Of a stretch of 64,000 nucleotides of DNA, positions 26,692-34,504 are shown piece after piece. Positions within the stretch are counted from its first letter, which is position 1, and every line of letters starts with the position of its first letter. A model generated the notes under the pieces. The model was not told the DNA's origin and made no database searches. It saw only the letters and a program-made list of their open reading frames with translations. Both the position numbers and the translations under genes were made by a program. The stretch is from Acidobacteriota bacterium (lineage in GTDB: Bacteria; Acidobacteriota; Terriglobia; Bryobacterales; Bryobacteraceae): NCBI GenBank assembly GCA_025354885.1, contig JANXLY010000105.1, forward strand, positions 1 through 64,000, given 5' to 3'.

Positions 26692-26705
26692 GTGACTTCA
26701 GTCAC
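26692..26705. promoter_or_regulatory. Possible Crp/Fnr-family operator upstream of the RIC-type gene
   Basis: A perfect palindrome, GTGAC-TTCA-GTCAC, 54 bases upstream of the chosen RIC start. The two half-sites with a 4-base gap match the geometry of Fnr/DNR boxes (TTGAT-N4-ATCAA), though the half-site sequence differs. RIC genes are often controlled by NO-sensing regulators of this family. This is inference from shape and place. Confidence 0.35.
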
Positions 26706-26821
26706 ACAGATAAATGGCCCTCAGGCAGTCGCAGCGATCATGCCATCAATGCATGGAAAGCAGGCACAACGGAGCTGCATGAGTCGCCAGTTTTTACCCC
26801 CTCTTTGAAACTACCAGTGAA

Positions 26822-28522
26822 CTAGCGCTGATTGCGAATCACGTATGCCGCGTGGTACATCAGCTGAGTCAGGAAAGGGAGTCCGCTCTGCAACAGGTTC
26901 TCCTTGGTCATATATTTGGCCTCAAAATCCGGACGAACGCCTACATTTTCGAGGATCGCCGTCGCCGGATAATCCGAGGTGCCGAAGTAGTTGGCGCGCA
27001 CTTGCAGCGCCAATGTCATGCCGGTAAAACCCTCAGAGTAAGGTCCGGCATCGAATGACGTGTTATTACCGCCGGCGCCGTTTGTTCTCATCCCGTACAG
27101 CACCCCACGGCGCGCGTCCTGCAGCATGCTCGGCACAGAATCGGCCGTGGACGTCGAGAATTCGTCAATCAACATCACAAGGGGCTTTTGATACGCGATC
27201 ACCTTGCCAGACGGATCCGTCGCCGGATCCCGAGTGAGACTGGCCGAGCAAAGAGGCAGCGGATTGGTGACCAGCCGTCCCTGCTGATTAGCGGCGAGCA
27301 TCTCTTTGTAGTTTTGCTCGTATTGCTGGATCACTTCCTGTGGGGCGTTATTCGCCTTTGCCAGGATCATTGAATTGTAAAATCCAAGAATGCGGGTCCA
27401 GTAGGGGCGAAGCGCGAATCCTGTAGCCTGGAACCGGTAAGGAATGAGCCTGCGAGCAACCTCCTGGCCAAAACAGAGGCTCCCGCCGGTGTTGCGCATC
27501 TCATCCACGATCAGCCCGTCGGTATTGGCGCTCAGATAGGCGAGCTCTTGTTCCAGCTGCAGCAGGGCGACCGGCTGCGAGGCGGGAGAGTAGTTGGGAA
27601 TCCGGATGTAGCCGATCGTAAGCTCTTCAAACTGAAATGTGCCTGAGTAAAAGAAATCGGCCGCTGCGCCACCCAGCCGGCGCGTGAATTTCAGCGCGGG
27701 CAAAGCATTTACGAAAATCGGAGTACGACTTCCGTATCCATTCAGGCCAAGATCCTCAACTCGTAACACGCCCGAGAATCGCGCCTTTTCCAACTCGGCC
27801 ATGTAGTCCGTTTCGTTCGCGACCTGGGCGGCACTTTCCGTGCGGCCTGGTTTCAGCGAAGGCACTCGCCCAACCTGAAGCGGCGTACCCGTCTTTACCC
27901 ATGGAATGCTATAGGTTTCCAGATTGCCGTTCTGCCGCCGGATGACTACGTTGGCGCTACTCCCGAGATCGGCGGCATGCGGCATGAGCGATTGCGGCCG
28001 TCTCGTGATGCGCTGCGCAGCAAGGCGTTTCGTCGAAAGCGGATTTCCCTGGCTCGCGTACTTGGCGAAGTCCTTCAGCAGTTGTTCCACGGGAATGCTG
28101 TCGACCGAAACAAGCTCATCACCGATCACAAACGGAAACGTCGCCTCCGGCAGAAGCGTTCGGTTCAGTGAATCGATAAGCAGAACGTCATCATAAACAT
28201 CGGTCACGAAGCCAAGTTGCGCAAAAAAATCCGAGGGAAGGCTGAATGCATCATGTGTGTCATTCAGGCTGGCCACGTACTCTACGCACACCTCATAAAA
28301 ATCGAGATCCGTGCTGCTCGCCTTGACCCGGTCGAGCCAGGGCTTGAGGTTCAGGGCGTCAAACCCGAACAATTGCTTCTTCCAGTCGTAGCCGCTGTAG
28401 TAAGTCGAATAAAGGCTGGCCAGATACCGGAAGTCCGAGTCCTTCTGAGTCGGCGTTAGGTTCTGTGCGAACAACCCTGACGCCGTCAGAACAAGAATGA
28501 GAATGAGGATTCGCTGTTTCAT
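26822..28522 (-). CDS. S41 family peptidase (tail-specific protease type)
   Basis: A 566-residue exported protein (signal peptide MKQRILILILVLTASGLFA, cleavage near AQ). The C-terminal S41 domain includes GLIVDEMRNTGGS (about residues 330-342), LVMLIDEFSTSTADSVPSML with the likely nucleophile Ser, and GMRTNGAGGNNT. Some PDZ-like character is possible near 90-140, but I cannot delimit it. These proteases act in the periplasm. The upstream neighbour is a clear paralogue of similar length, 11 bases away. Confidence 0.85.
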   Translation of the reverse strand: MKQRILILILVLTASGLFAQNLTPTQKDSDFRYLASLYSTYYSGYDWKKQLFGFDALNLKPWLDRVKASSTDLDFYEVCVEYVASLNDTHDAFSLPSDFFAQLGFVTDVYDDVLLIDSLNRTLLPEATFPFVIGDELVSVDSIPVEQLLKDFAKYASQGNPLSTKRLAAQRITRRPQSLMPHAADLGSSANVVIRRQNGNLETYSIPWVKTGTPLQVGRVPSLKPGRTESAAQVANETDYMAELEKARFSGVLRVEDLGLNGYGSRTPIFVNALPALKFTRRLGGAAADFFYSGTFQFEELTIGYIRIPNYSPASQPVALLQLEQELAYLSANTDGLIVDEMRNTGGSLCFGQEVARRLIPYRFQATGFALRPYWTRILGFYNSMILAKANNAPQEVIQQYEQNYKEMLAANQQGRLVTNPLPLCSASLTRDPATDPSGKVIAYQKPLVMLIDEFSTSTADSVPSMLQDARRGVLYGMRTNGAGGNNTSFDAGPYSEGFTGMTLALQVRANYFGTSDYPATAILENVGVRPDFEAKYMTKENLLQSGLPFLTQLMYHAAYVIRNQR

Positions 28523-28533
28523 AGGTTCTGTTT

Positions 28534-30258
28534 CTATTTGCTCTTCTGAATATATTCGGTCATCGCCGCAACGAAGGCATCGACGAAAGGCTTACCGTTC
28601 TGAACCAGATTGTCTCGCGTCATGTAGTCGACCGGAATGTCCGGACGCACGCCGATGTTTTCGACGTACGGAGCGGCCGGATAATCGCTGGTAACAATGG
28701 GATTCTTTCGGATCATCAGCGATTGTGTCAGGCTAACCGTTCCGAGCGAATAGGAGCCGGCCTCCCAACTTACGACATTGCCGCCGGCACCCATAGTTCG
28801 CCAGCCGAGCAGTGTTCCACGAGCGTTGTCCTGGATGGTTGCGGCGAACGCGTCGCCTCCGGAAGCGCTCATCTCGTCCACAAGGACCATGATGGGCTTG
28901 TCGTAGGCGATTACAATTCCCTTGCTGTCCATGGCTGGGTTGCGGTCGATGACGACGTCGTCGAGGGGGATCGGTACGGTACGACCTCTGTTGGCACGGT
29001 TGGCGGAGACGAGCGCGTCCTTGATAAACAAGAGCTGATCGAGGATCGATTGCGGCGCCCCCTGCGCCTTGGCAGATTCATAAGACGAAGAAATCGAAGC
29101 AATCCAGTTGGAAGTTGCGCGAACCTCAAAAGGAATGCTCCGCCACGTCTTGGGCATGAGGAAGCTCGTAAGCTGATTGAGATACGAAACTGATCCGCCG
29201 GGATTCCGCATTTCATCGACAATCAGTCCATCGGTATTCTTTTCAAAAAAATCGATCTCTCTCTGGAAGGCTGCCAGCGCCGCTGTCGCATTGGGCGGCG
29301 AGTAGCTGGGAATGCGAATGAAGCCGATCATGTACTTTCCCGACACGAAGGTTCCTGAGAAAAAGACGTCTGCCGGCGACCCGCCCAAGCGGACCTTGAA
29401 GCCAGCGGGCAAAGCGTTGACGAAGATCGGCAATTGAGAACCGAAGCCATTTACCGCGCGATCCGGGAGCTTGCAATTCCAAAGCGCGAGTAACGGCTGC
29501 ACATAGTCCGGCGTGGCATCGGGGGCAGGTCCCTGCTCGTCGTCGATGCGGTCTGTGGATCGCAGTCGCGCTTGGGTGATCGGACTCGGCGTGATGTATC
29601 TGCCTACGCTCGTAAGCGCTAGCCCTGATTTTGTCCAGGGTATGCGATAGGCTTCCAACCCACCATCGGGACGGCGAAACACGACAGTGGAGATTTCGGG
29701 CACGTCTGCAGCGTGCGGCATAAGCACTTGAAATCGGTTCGTCAATAATGTGGCAGCAAGGCGTCGTGTACTGCGCGGATTGGCGGCAATTTGGTACTGG
29801 AGCAACCCATCAAGCATCTTCTCCGCGTCCTGCCCGTCGATGCTTACCAACTCGTATCCGTTCAGGAACGGGAACTCGCTTGCGGGCAGCCGCGAACGGT
29901 TTATGGTATCGACCAGAAGTTTTTGGTCGTAAATATCGACGCCGAAGTTTAACCGCGCGGTGAAGTTCGAGGGCAGCGTGTAGTTGTCGTGTGCGTCGTT
30001 GAGGCTGGCGACATAGGACACCATAACCTCGTAGAAATCGAGGTCGTTCTTTGTGGCAACCACTTTATCGAGCCATGGGGCGACATTGAGAAGGTCGAAC
30101 CCGAGTGCGTCCCGCTTCCATTCATAGGGTCCGTAGTTCTTGTTGTAGACTGCCACGACATTCATGAAGTCGGATGTCTTCTGGTCTGTGGTGAGCTGGC
30201 CAAATAATGCGGCGCTTGTTAGAAGCGCCAATACGAATGCTCGGTTGTGTGGGCACAT
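28534..30258 (-). CDS. S41 family peptidase, paralogue of the next gene
   Basis: A 574-residue exported protein with a signal peptide (ending ALFGQ). The same landmarks as in the downstream gene occur: GLIVDEMRNPGGS, IMVLVDEMSASGGDAFAATI with the presumed nucleophile Ser, and GWRTMGAGGN. Its start is preceded by GGAGGTAACTT, a strong ribosome site, so this is probably the first gene of the pair. The two sequences align over nearly their whole length, which points to tandem duplication. Confidence 0.85.
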   Translation of the reverse strand: MCPHNRAFVLALLTSAALFGQLTTDQKTSDFMNVVAVYNKNYGPYEWKRDALGFDLLNVAPWLDKVVATKNDLDFYEVMVSYVASLNDAHDNYTLPSNFTARLNFGVDIYDQKLLVDTINRSRLPASEFPFLNGYELVSIDGQDAEKMLDGLLQYQIAANPRSTRRLAATLLTNRFQVLMPHAADVPEISTVVFRRPDGGLEAYRIPWTKSGLALTSVGRYITPSPITQARLRSTDRIDDEQGPAPDATPDYVQPLLALWNCKLPDRAVNGFGSQLPIFVNALPAGFKVRLGGSPADVFFSGTFVSGKYMIGFIRIPSYSPPNATAALAAFQREIDFFEKNTDGLIVDEMRNPGGSVSYLNQLTSFLMPKTWRSIPFEVRATSNWIASISSSYESAKAQGAPQSILDQLLFIKDALVSANRANRGRTVPIPLDDVVIDRNPAMDSKGIVIAYDKPIMVLVDEMSASGGDAFAATIQDNARGTLLGWRTMGAGGNVVSWEAGSYSLGTVSLTQSLMIRKNPIVTSDYPAAPYVENIGVRPDIPVDYMTRDNLVQNGKPFVDAFVAAMTEYIQKSK

Positions 30259-31007
30259 AAGTTACCTCCAAAATCGAATGTCCGATCAGCGTGCATCGGC
30301 TCCTTCGTAATCGCCCAAGTGTTAGCAGGGAGATTTACTCACAGAGTATAGCGGATGGAGATGTGGTGCGGGGAAACTTCAAATGGCAGCTGATTTAAGA
30401 CAAATATCGGGCCTGGAGATACATCGCGATCTGCCACACGCGCTCTTTTGCGAATCCTTCGGATCTCAGCAAATACAGCGATCTCGAACAACTCTTCAAA
30501 CTGCGACGAGCAATTAGAAACGCGGTTTAGTTCTTCAGTCACTTCAGCTCGCGCCCTGTCCAGCATCGCGTTCCGCTAACCCAAAGACGAATTTATTGGG
30601 TAGTGTTGTCGAAAGAAGCTGAGACGAAGAACACCTGATGACGCGATCCATAGAGAGCTACGCTGATGCTTGGTAAGTTATGGATTCTGTTTGTGGCGCG
30701 AGTGAGCGATCTGGGGTAGGCGCTAAGCCACCGATACAAAAAGACACATTGGAATGGCTCCCCATCGTGGACTCGTTTCGAACTTTTTCGGCTTGCCTGC
30801 CGCTGGCGATCAAGGCGTTTCTTGATCAGGTGCGCGAACTTGCCGTCACCTGAGGAGCAGTCCGCTGCACAAGGTGGCCGAAGCTGCCGGCTCGAACTTT
30901 GCCGCGAGACGCACGCGTTTCTTGAGAAGTTGCAATAAGAAACCGCCACCTTCTCGCCAGCCTCAAAAGACGCGCAATGACCTTGCGGACCCAAATTGAG
31001 ATACCTT
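30259..31007. other. Intergenic stretch with one short copy of the dispersed repeat
   Basis: No gene with convincing codon pattern was found. A 39-base copy of the island repeat lies at 30755-30793 (ggctccccatcgtggactcg then tttcgaactttttcggc). Short open frames of 75 and 133 residues on the minus strand have no recognised motif; the longer one simply translates the repeat copy and its surroundings. Confidence 0.5.
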
Positions 31008-31304
31008 ATGCAGTATCATCTATTCGGGTCTGCAGCCCCTAAGACTCTCCAGAAGATGCGCAGAAATCAGGCTGGCTGGAGCATCGACACGTTGCAATCG
31101 GTTGCGGTCGAAAATGGTGTAGGCTGGCGAAGACCAGGGAACGGCGGCAGCCACGTGATCTTCAGCGCTTCGGGAGTTCGCGAGATCGTATCGGTTCCGG
31201 CGAAGCGACCGATTAAGTCGGTTTACATCAAACAGTTTCTGGCGCTGATCGACAGTGCAGTGGAGGTGAAGCAGGATGAGAACAAGAACGAATCGAAACC
31301 TTGA
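31008..31304 (+). CDS. hicA: HicA-type toxin (mRNA interferase)
   Basis: A 98-residue protein matching the HicA dsRBD-like fold, which cleaves mRNA. The core WRRPGNGGSHVIFS carries the catalytic His (in GSH), and the ending VSVPAKRPIKSVYIKQFLALID is typical. An N-terminal stretch, TLQKMRRNQAGWSIDTLQSV, is seen in the longer HicA subgroup. Start codons at 30996 (TTG), 31008 (ATG) and 31056 (ATG) are all possible; I prefer 31008. It overlaps hicB by 29 bases, the usual arrangement. Confidence 0.88.
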   Translation: MQYHLFGSAAPKTLQKMRRNQAGWSIDTLQSVAVENGVGWRRPGNGGSHVIFSASGVREIVSVPAKRPIKSVYIKQFLALIDSAVEVKQDENKNESKP

Positions 31305-31653
31305 CGCATACCAGTTCACCGTCCGCCCGCTTTCGAAAGAAGAGGGTGGCGGTTACCTGGTGGAGTACCCCGATATCCCCGGTTGCATGTCCGACGGCGA
31401 GACAATTGAGGAAGCGATTGCCAACGGCAGGCAAGCACTGCGCGACTGCGTTGCGGTGTTCCAGGAGTCTGGCAGGAAGGTCCCGAAGCCGGGTATTGAA
31501 GCGGCACAATGGCGCCAACGGGTCCCTCGCACGCTCTACTCAAAACTGACTCTGCACGCGGAGAATGAGGGAGTGAGTATTAACAGCTTCGTGACCGCGA
31601 TTATCGCCGAGGCGATCGGAGCCAGACAGGCGAACACAAACAAACGCCGCTGA
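31276..31653 (+). CDS. hicB: HicB-type antitoxin
   Basis: A 125-residue antitoxin that binds HicA and represses its own operon. The N-terminal RNase-H-like HicB domain shows GGYLVEYPDIPGCMSDGETIEEAIANG. The C-terminal part (VPRTLYSKLTLHAENEGVSINSFVTAII) is a ribbon-helix-helix DNA-binding domain. The start lies inside hicA, so translation is coupled. Confidence 0.9.
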   Translation: MRTRTNRNLDAYQFTVRPLSKEEGGGYLVEYPDIPGCMSDGETIEEAIANGRQALRDCVAVFQESGRKVPKPGIEAAQWRQRVPRTLYSKLTLHAENEGVSINSFVTAIIAEAIGARQANTNKRR

Positions 31654-31823
31654 GGACCGCAGCCAACGCAGGGCCAGCCATCAAACCTCTCTGATTTGAA
31701 GAACACGCCAAAAGAGTTCGAATCCATATTGGGTAAACGCAAGAAGGCTGAAAACTCGCAAAACTTGGCCTGACAAACCCAATGGAATCAATTGGATAGA
31801 AGGGAGTGCGAGAATTTACAACT

Positions 31824-31973
31824 GGCTCCCCCCCACACTGGACGCATTTTGAACTCTTGCGGCGTAACTCCCCTCCGCTCAAACCGAGTCAACTCCTTTG
31901 CACTAGTTGGCATACAGTCGAGAATCACAATCTCGTCCGGGCTGGGCACTCAACTTGGATGAATCTCGAAACT
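31824..31973. repeat. Island repeat, copy 2 (about 150 bp)
   Basis: It begins ggctcccccccacactggac and continues gcattttgaactcttgcggc, then a stretch with ccgctcaaaccgag, and ends with a second block (gggctgggcactcaacttgg). The same order and spacing are seen at 34262-34413 and 37003-37151, with about 70-80 percent similarity by eye. Confidence 0.7.
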
Positions 31974-32159
31974 TTAACTCGAAAATCGGCACTGATTGGC
32001 CTTTGCACATGGCGACAAAACCAGATGGCCTCCCGATACCGCCTCAACGAGTACTGATCTCTCTGGCGACCAGTGAGTTTTGCATCAAGCAGAGAAAAGC
32101 TAGATGGTGGACCATCGCAAGCACAGGGTAGCCTCGGCCACGGAAACAGCAGCGACTCC

Positions 32160-33616
32160 CTACAGGGTTCTCAGAAACGCGATCAGATCCTTGCGGTCAT
32201 CCGGCGGTATCCTGAGCCCGAATTCATGGCCCTTGATGGGGCCCGGACCAAGATGAAAGCCTTTCGCTACATAGTTGTCGTTCAGTCGTGCCGGGTCAAA
32301 CCATTCCTCAAGCGTTTCCGCCCAGCCCCCATGGCCAAAAGCATTGCGGTACCACACGCCGCGTAATGAAGGCACTTTGTAGAATCCTGTCCCGCGCCTG
32401 GTCTTGAGGGCAAGGGTCGGGTCTGTCCCCACGGAAACATTCAAGACGTCGCCCGACTTGAGAAGGTCGTCCGGGACGCTGAAGCCTGTGGCCGGTGTCA
32501 GCTTGTTGTTCGTGTACAGCGGAGGAGTGTGGCATCCGGCGCAACCTTGCTGCCCGAAGATGCGCTGGCCGCGGCGGACGCGATCGTCAACCCGGTTCGT
32601 GTTGGGAGGAGGCTGAAGCGATCCTATGCAGAGTGCCATGGCGTAGAGTTGTTCGTCGCTATAGCGCGTGCCGTCCTCTGCCGCAACCGAAGAAGTATGT
32701 GCGCTCGGCCGGAAATCCCCGTATTCAGCCAGCATGTCCAATCCCGAGTTGATGACTGCATAACGCATCAGATCACCGATCGAACGGTGGCGTACCAGCC
32801 CGGTTGCATCGAGAAATCGGATATCCTGAATGCCGATCAGCGACGGTGCATGGACCGGGTGAGTCAGGCTCGTGCCCTGCCGGGGAAACACGCCATTCCG
32901 TGACGCCTGGAGAAGTTTGGTGTACCAGTCGATCGTGACGAGTTCGCGAAACGACTCTTTACTCTGCACCCAGGGGGCGCCAACACGAGCCCAAAGCGCG
33001 TCCTGCAAGTCGCGCAATCGTTCCGGCGTCATCCCGGCCGAAGAGCCGAAGAGCCTGACCATTCCCTGGGCGCCTTCGAGAAGTGTTCCGTCCGGCATCA
33101 CGCGGGTGTGGCATGAAGCGCAGGAACGTCTGCCAAGCTCCACTACTCCTTTTTTGCGAATCACGAACTTGCAAAGAAGGTAGGGACAGCTCCATCCTTT
33201 GTCGTTGGCAAGTTCCACACTTCAGGCGGCACCACCTCTTTCGGAGCAGCCGCAAAACTGACGTCGGATTCGAAGACCAACTTCCCGGCCTCAATCCAAT
33301 CCTCCTTCGTCCGCAGTTTGGACGGATCGAAAACGATCTCGGGCTCTTTCTGCTCAAGTGATTTCCTATAGCCGACGGGTTCGCGGCCCGGTAGATAGGT
33401 GGGATAGCTTCGATAAACTGGCCGTACCCGCAAGGCGTAGTATTCCTTGGCCGTCATGTAGCGAGGGGAACGGTCCCTTTGAGCCAGGGGCAGCTCGAAG
33501 CGCTCAACCTCTTTGTCGTCCCACACTTTGGGAATATCGGGATGGAAGGTTTGCGCAGTGCCCCTTCCCGCGACCGTAAGAATAGATAGTGCAATGAAGC
33601 ATGCAGTGTGTCTCAT
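32160..33616 (-). pseudogene. Di-heme cytochrome c / oxidoreductase-like gene with a frameshift
   Basis: Two overlapping frames together encode one exported c-type cytochrome of about 480 residues. The first part (start 33616, signal peptide ending GRGTAQ) runs to VPPEVWNLPTTKDGAVPTFF. The frame then shifts near 33173-33180, and the second part continues KFVIRKKGVVELGRRSCASCH. Two heme-binding motifs are present, CASCH and CAGCH (in QQGCAGCHTPPLY). The arrangement recalls acidobacterial di-heme proteins related to cytochrome c peroxidases and DHO-type oxidoreductases. One missing base explains the break. If it is not a sequencing error, the heme domain is no longer exported. Confidence 0.7.
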
Positions 33617-34173
33617 ATCTCCCCTGGATGCTCGTGCCTTGCGAAAGCGGCAAGCGCCTGACGATCATATCATCCGAGTGCCGAAAACAGGGCCGTGTTT
33701 CGCACAGAGCGCTCGGCTCGAAGGCGTCAGCTTACTCTGCGGTGGCCGCAGGCAAGAAAGAACCAATGCCAGCCAGGTTGGGTGCCTATTCGACTCTGAA
33801 ACTTTTCCAGATGGCAACTGTTGTCGTTTGGCTGCGGGGTTTGGATCAAGAAACTCCCTGGACTTGATGCCGATTTGGCGCCCGGACATCTAGCGCGTGG
33901 CCGTGATGAAGCCGCTGGAATCTGCGGAGGCTCCCAATCTGGATCATGAGATCGTGATGCTCCAAAAGTCTTCGATGAACTGCGGCGCAAAGCGCAGGTT
34001 GGGAAATAAGCTCAGGCGCCGCTAATGGCTGAACGACCTCGTAAGCAAGTTATTGGAAATGTGTTCTTCGGATAGGGCGCGGTTGGTCGGCCAACCGGAA
34101 CTTATCCGCTGCTTTGGTTATTGGGCTGTTATCTGGCTGAGTGAATAAACTGCGTATCGGAGAGTGAGGTTCC
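33617..34173. other. Intergenic stretch, possible decayed repeat
   Basis: No gene was recognised. Bases 33773-33802 (ccaggttgggtgcctattcg and onward) resemble the second block of the 150-bp island repeat, but weakly. Short frames here have no motif. Confidence 0.4.
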
Positions 34174-34236
34174 ATACCCCAGTCAGGACTCGAACCTGAA
34201 CACAAAGGACTTAACCGATTCTTCCACTTCGCGGCC
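34174..34236 (-). other. tRNA 3'-end-like sequence (copy A)
   Basis: Read on the minus strand, TCAGG-TTCGAGT-CCTGA is a perfect T-arm, followed by CTGGGGTA as an acceptor-like end, and is preceded by GGTTAAGTCCTTTG. No matching 5' acceptor strand or complete anticodon arm is found, so it is not a functional tRNA gene. Such 3' fragments are typical scars of elements that integrate in tRNA genes. A related sequence lies at 38231-38285. Confidence 0.5.
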
Positions 34237-34261
34237 TTATGATTTCAATGGGTTGGAATTT

Positions 34262-34413
34262 GGCTCCCCAGTCTGGACACGTTTCGAACTTTTGCGGCCT
34301 AAATCCCCATTCGCTCGAACCAACAAGACTCTTTTGTTCACAAGAGTATCTGGCCAGAAATCACCTCGCCATCCAGGCTGGGCACCCAGGCCGGACGCAT
34401 CTCGAACTGCGGA
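34262..34413. repeat. Island repeat, copy 3 (about 150 bp)
   Basis: It starts ggctccccagtctggacacg then tttcgaacttttgcggcc, continues with cattcgctcgaacc and ttttgttcacaagagtatc, and ends with ggctgggcacccaggccgga and catctcgaactgcgg. It aligns with copies at 31824 and 37003. It ends about 90 bases before the next gene start. Confidence 0.72.
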
Positions 34414-34504
34414 AGTGTACCACCTTCAGCCCAGCCTCCGAGTCGCCAATTTGGCCACGTTGACCAGTACGAATATTCTGCGTACACTCGTACCTGTGCG
34501 AACA

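Noticed and set aside
30339-30566. 75-codon minus-strand frame
   Set aside because: A small charged protein is imaginable, but there is no start signal, motif or partner to support it.
30593-30994. 133-codon minus-strand frame before hicA
   Set aside because: No motif or ribosome site, atypical composition, and part of it is a translated copy of the dispersed repeat.
31806-32057. 83-codon plus-strand frame after hicB
   Set aside because: It reads through island repeat copy 2 and has no protein-like features.
34174-34236. Complete tRNA gene on the minus strand
   Set aside because: Only the T-arm and acceptor-like 3' end are present; no pairing 5' acceptor strand or full anticodon arm was found within 80 bases.
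34253-34504. N-terminal extension of the TIGR03437-type protein
   Set aside because: The 84 extra codons translate the intergenic repeat; the signal peptide begins at 34505.
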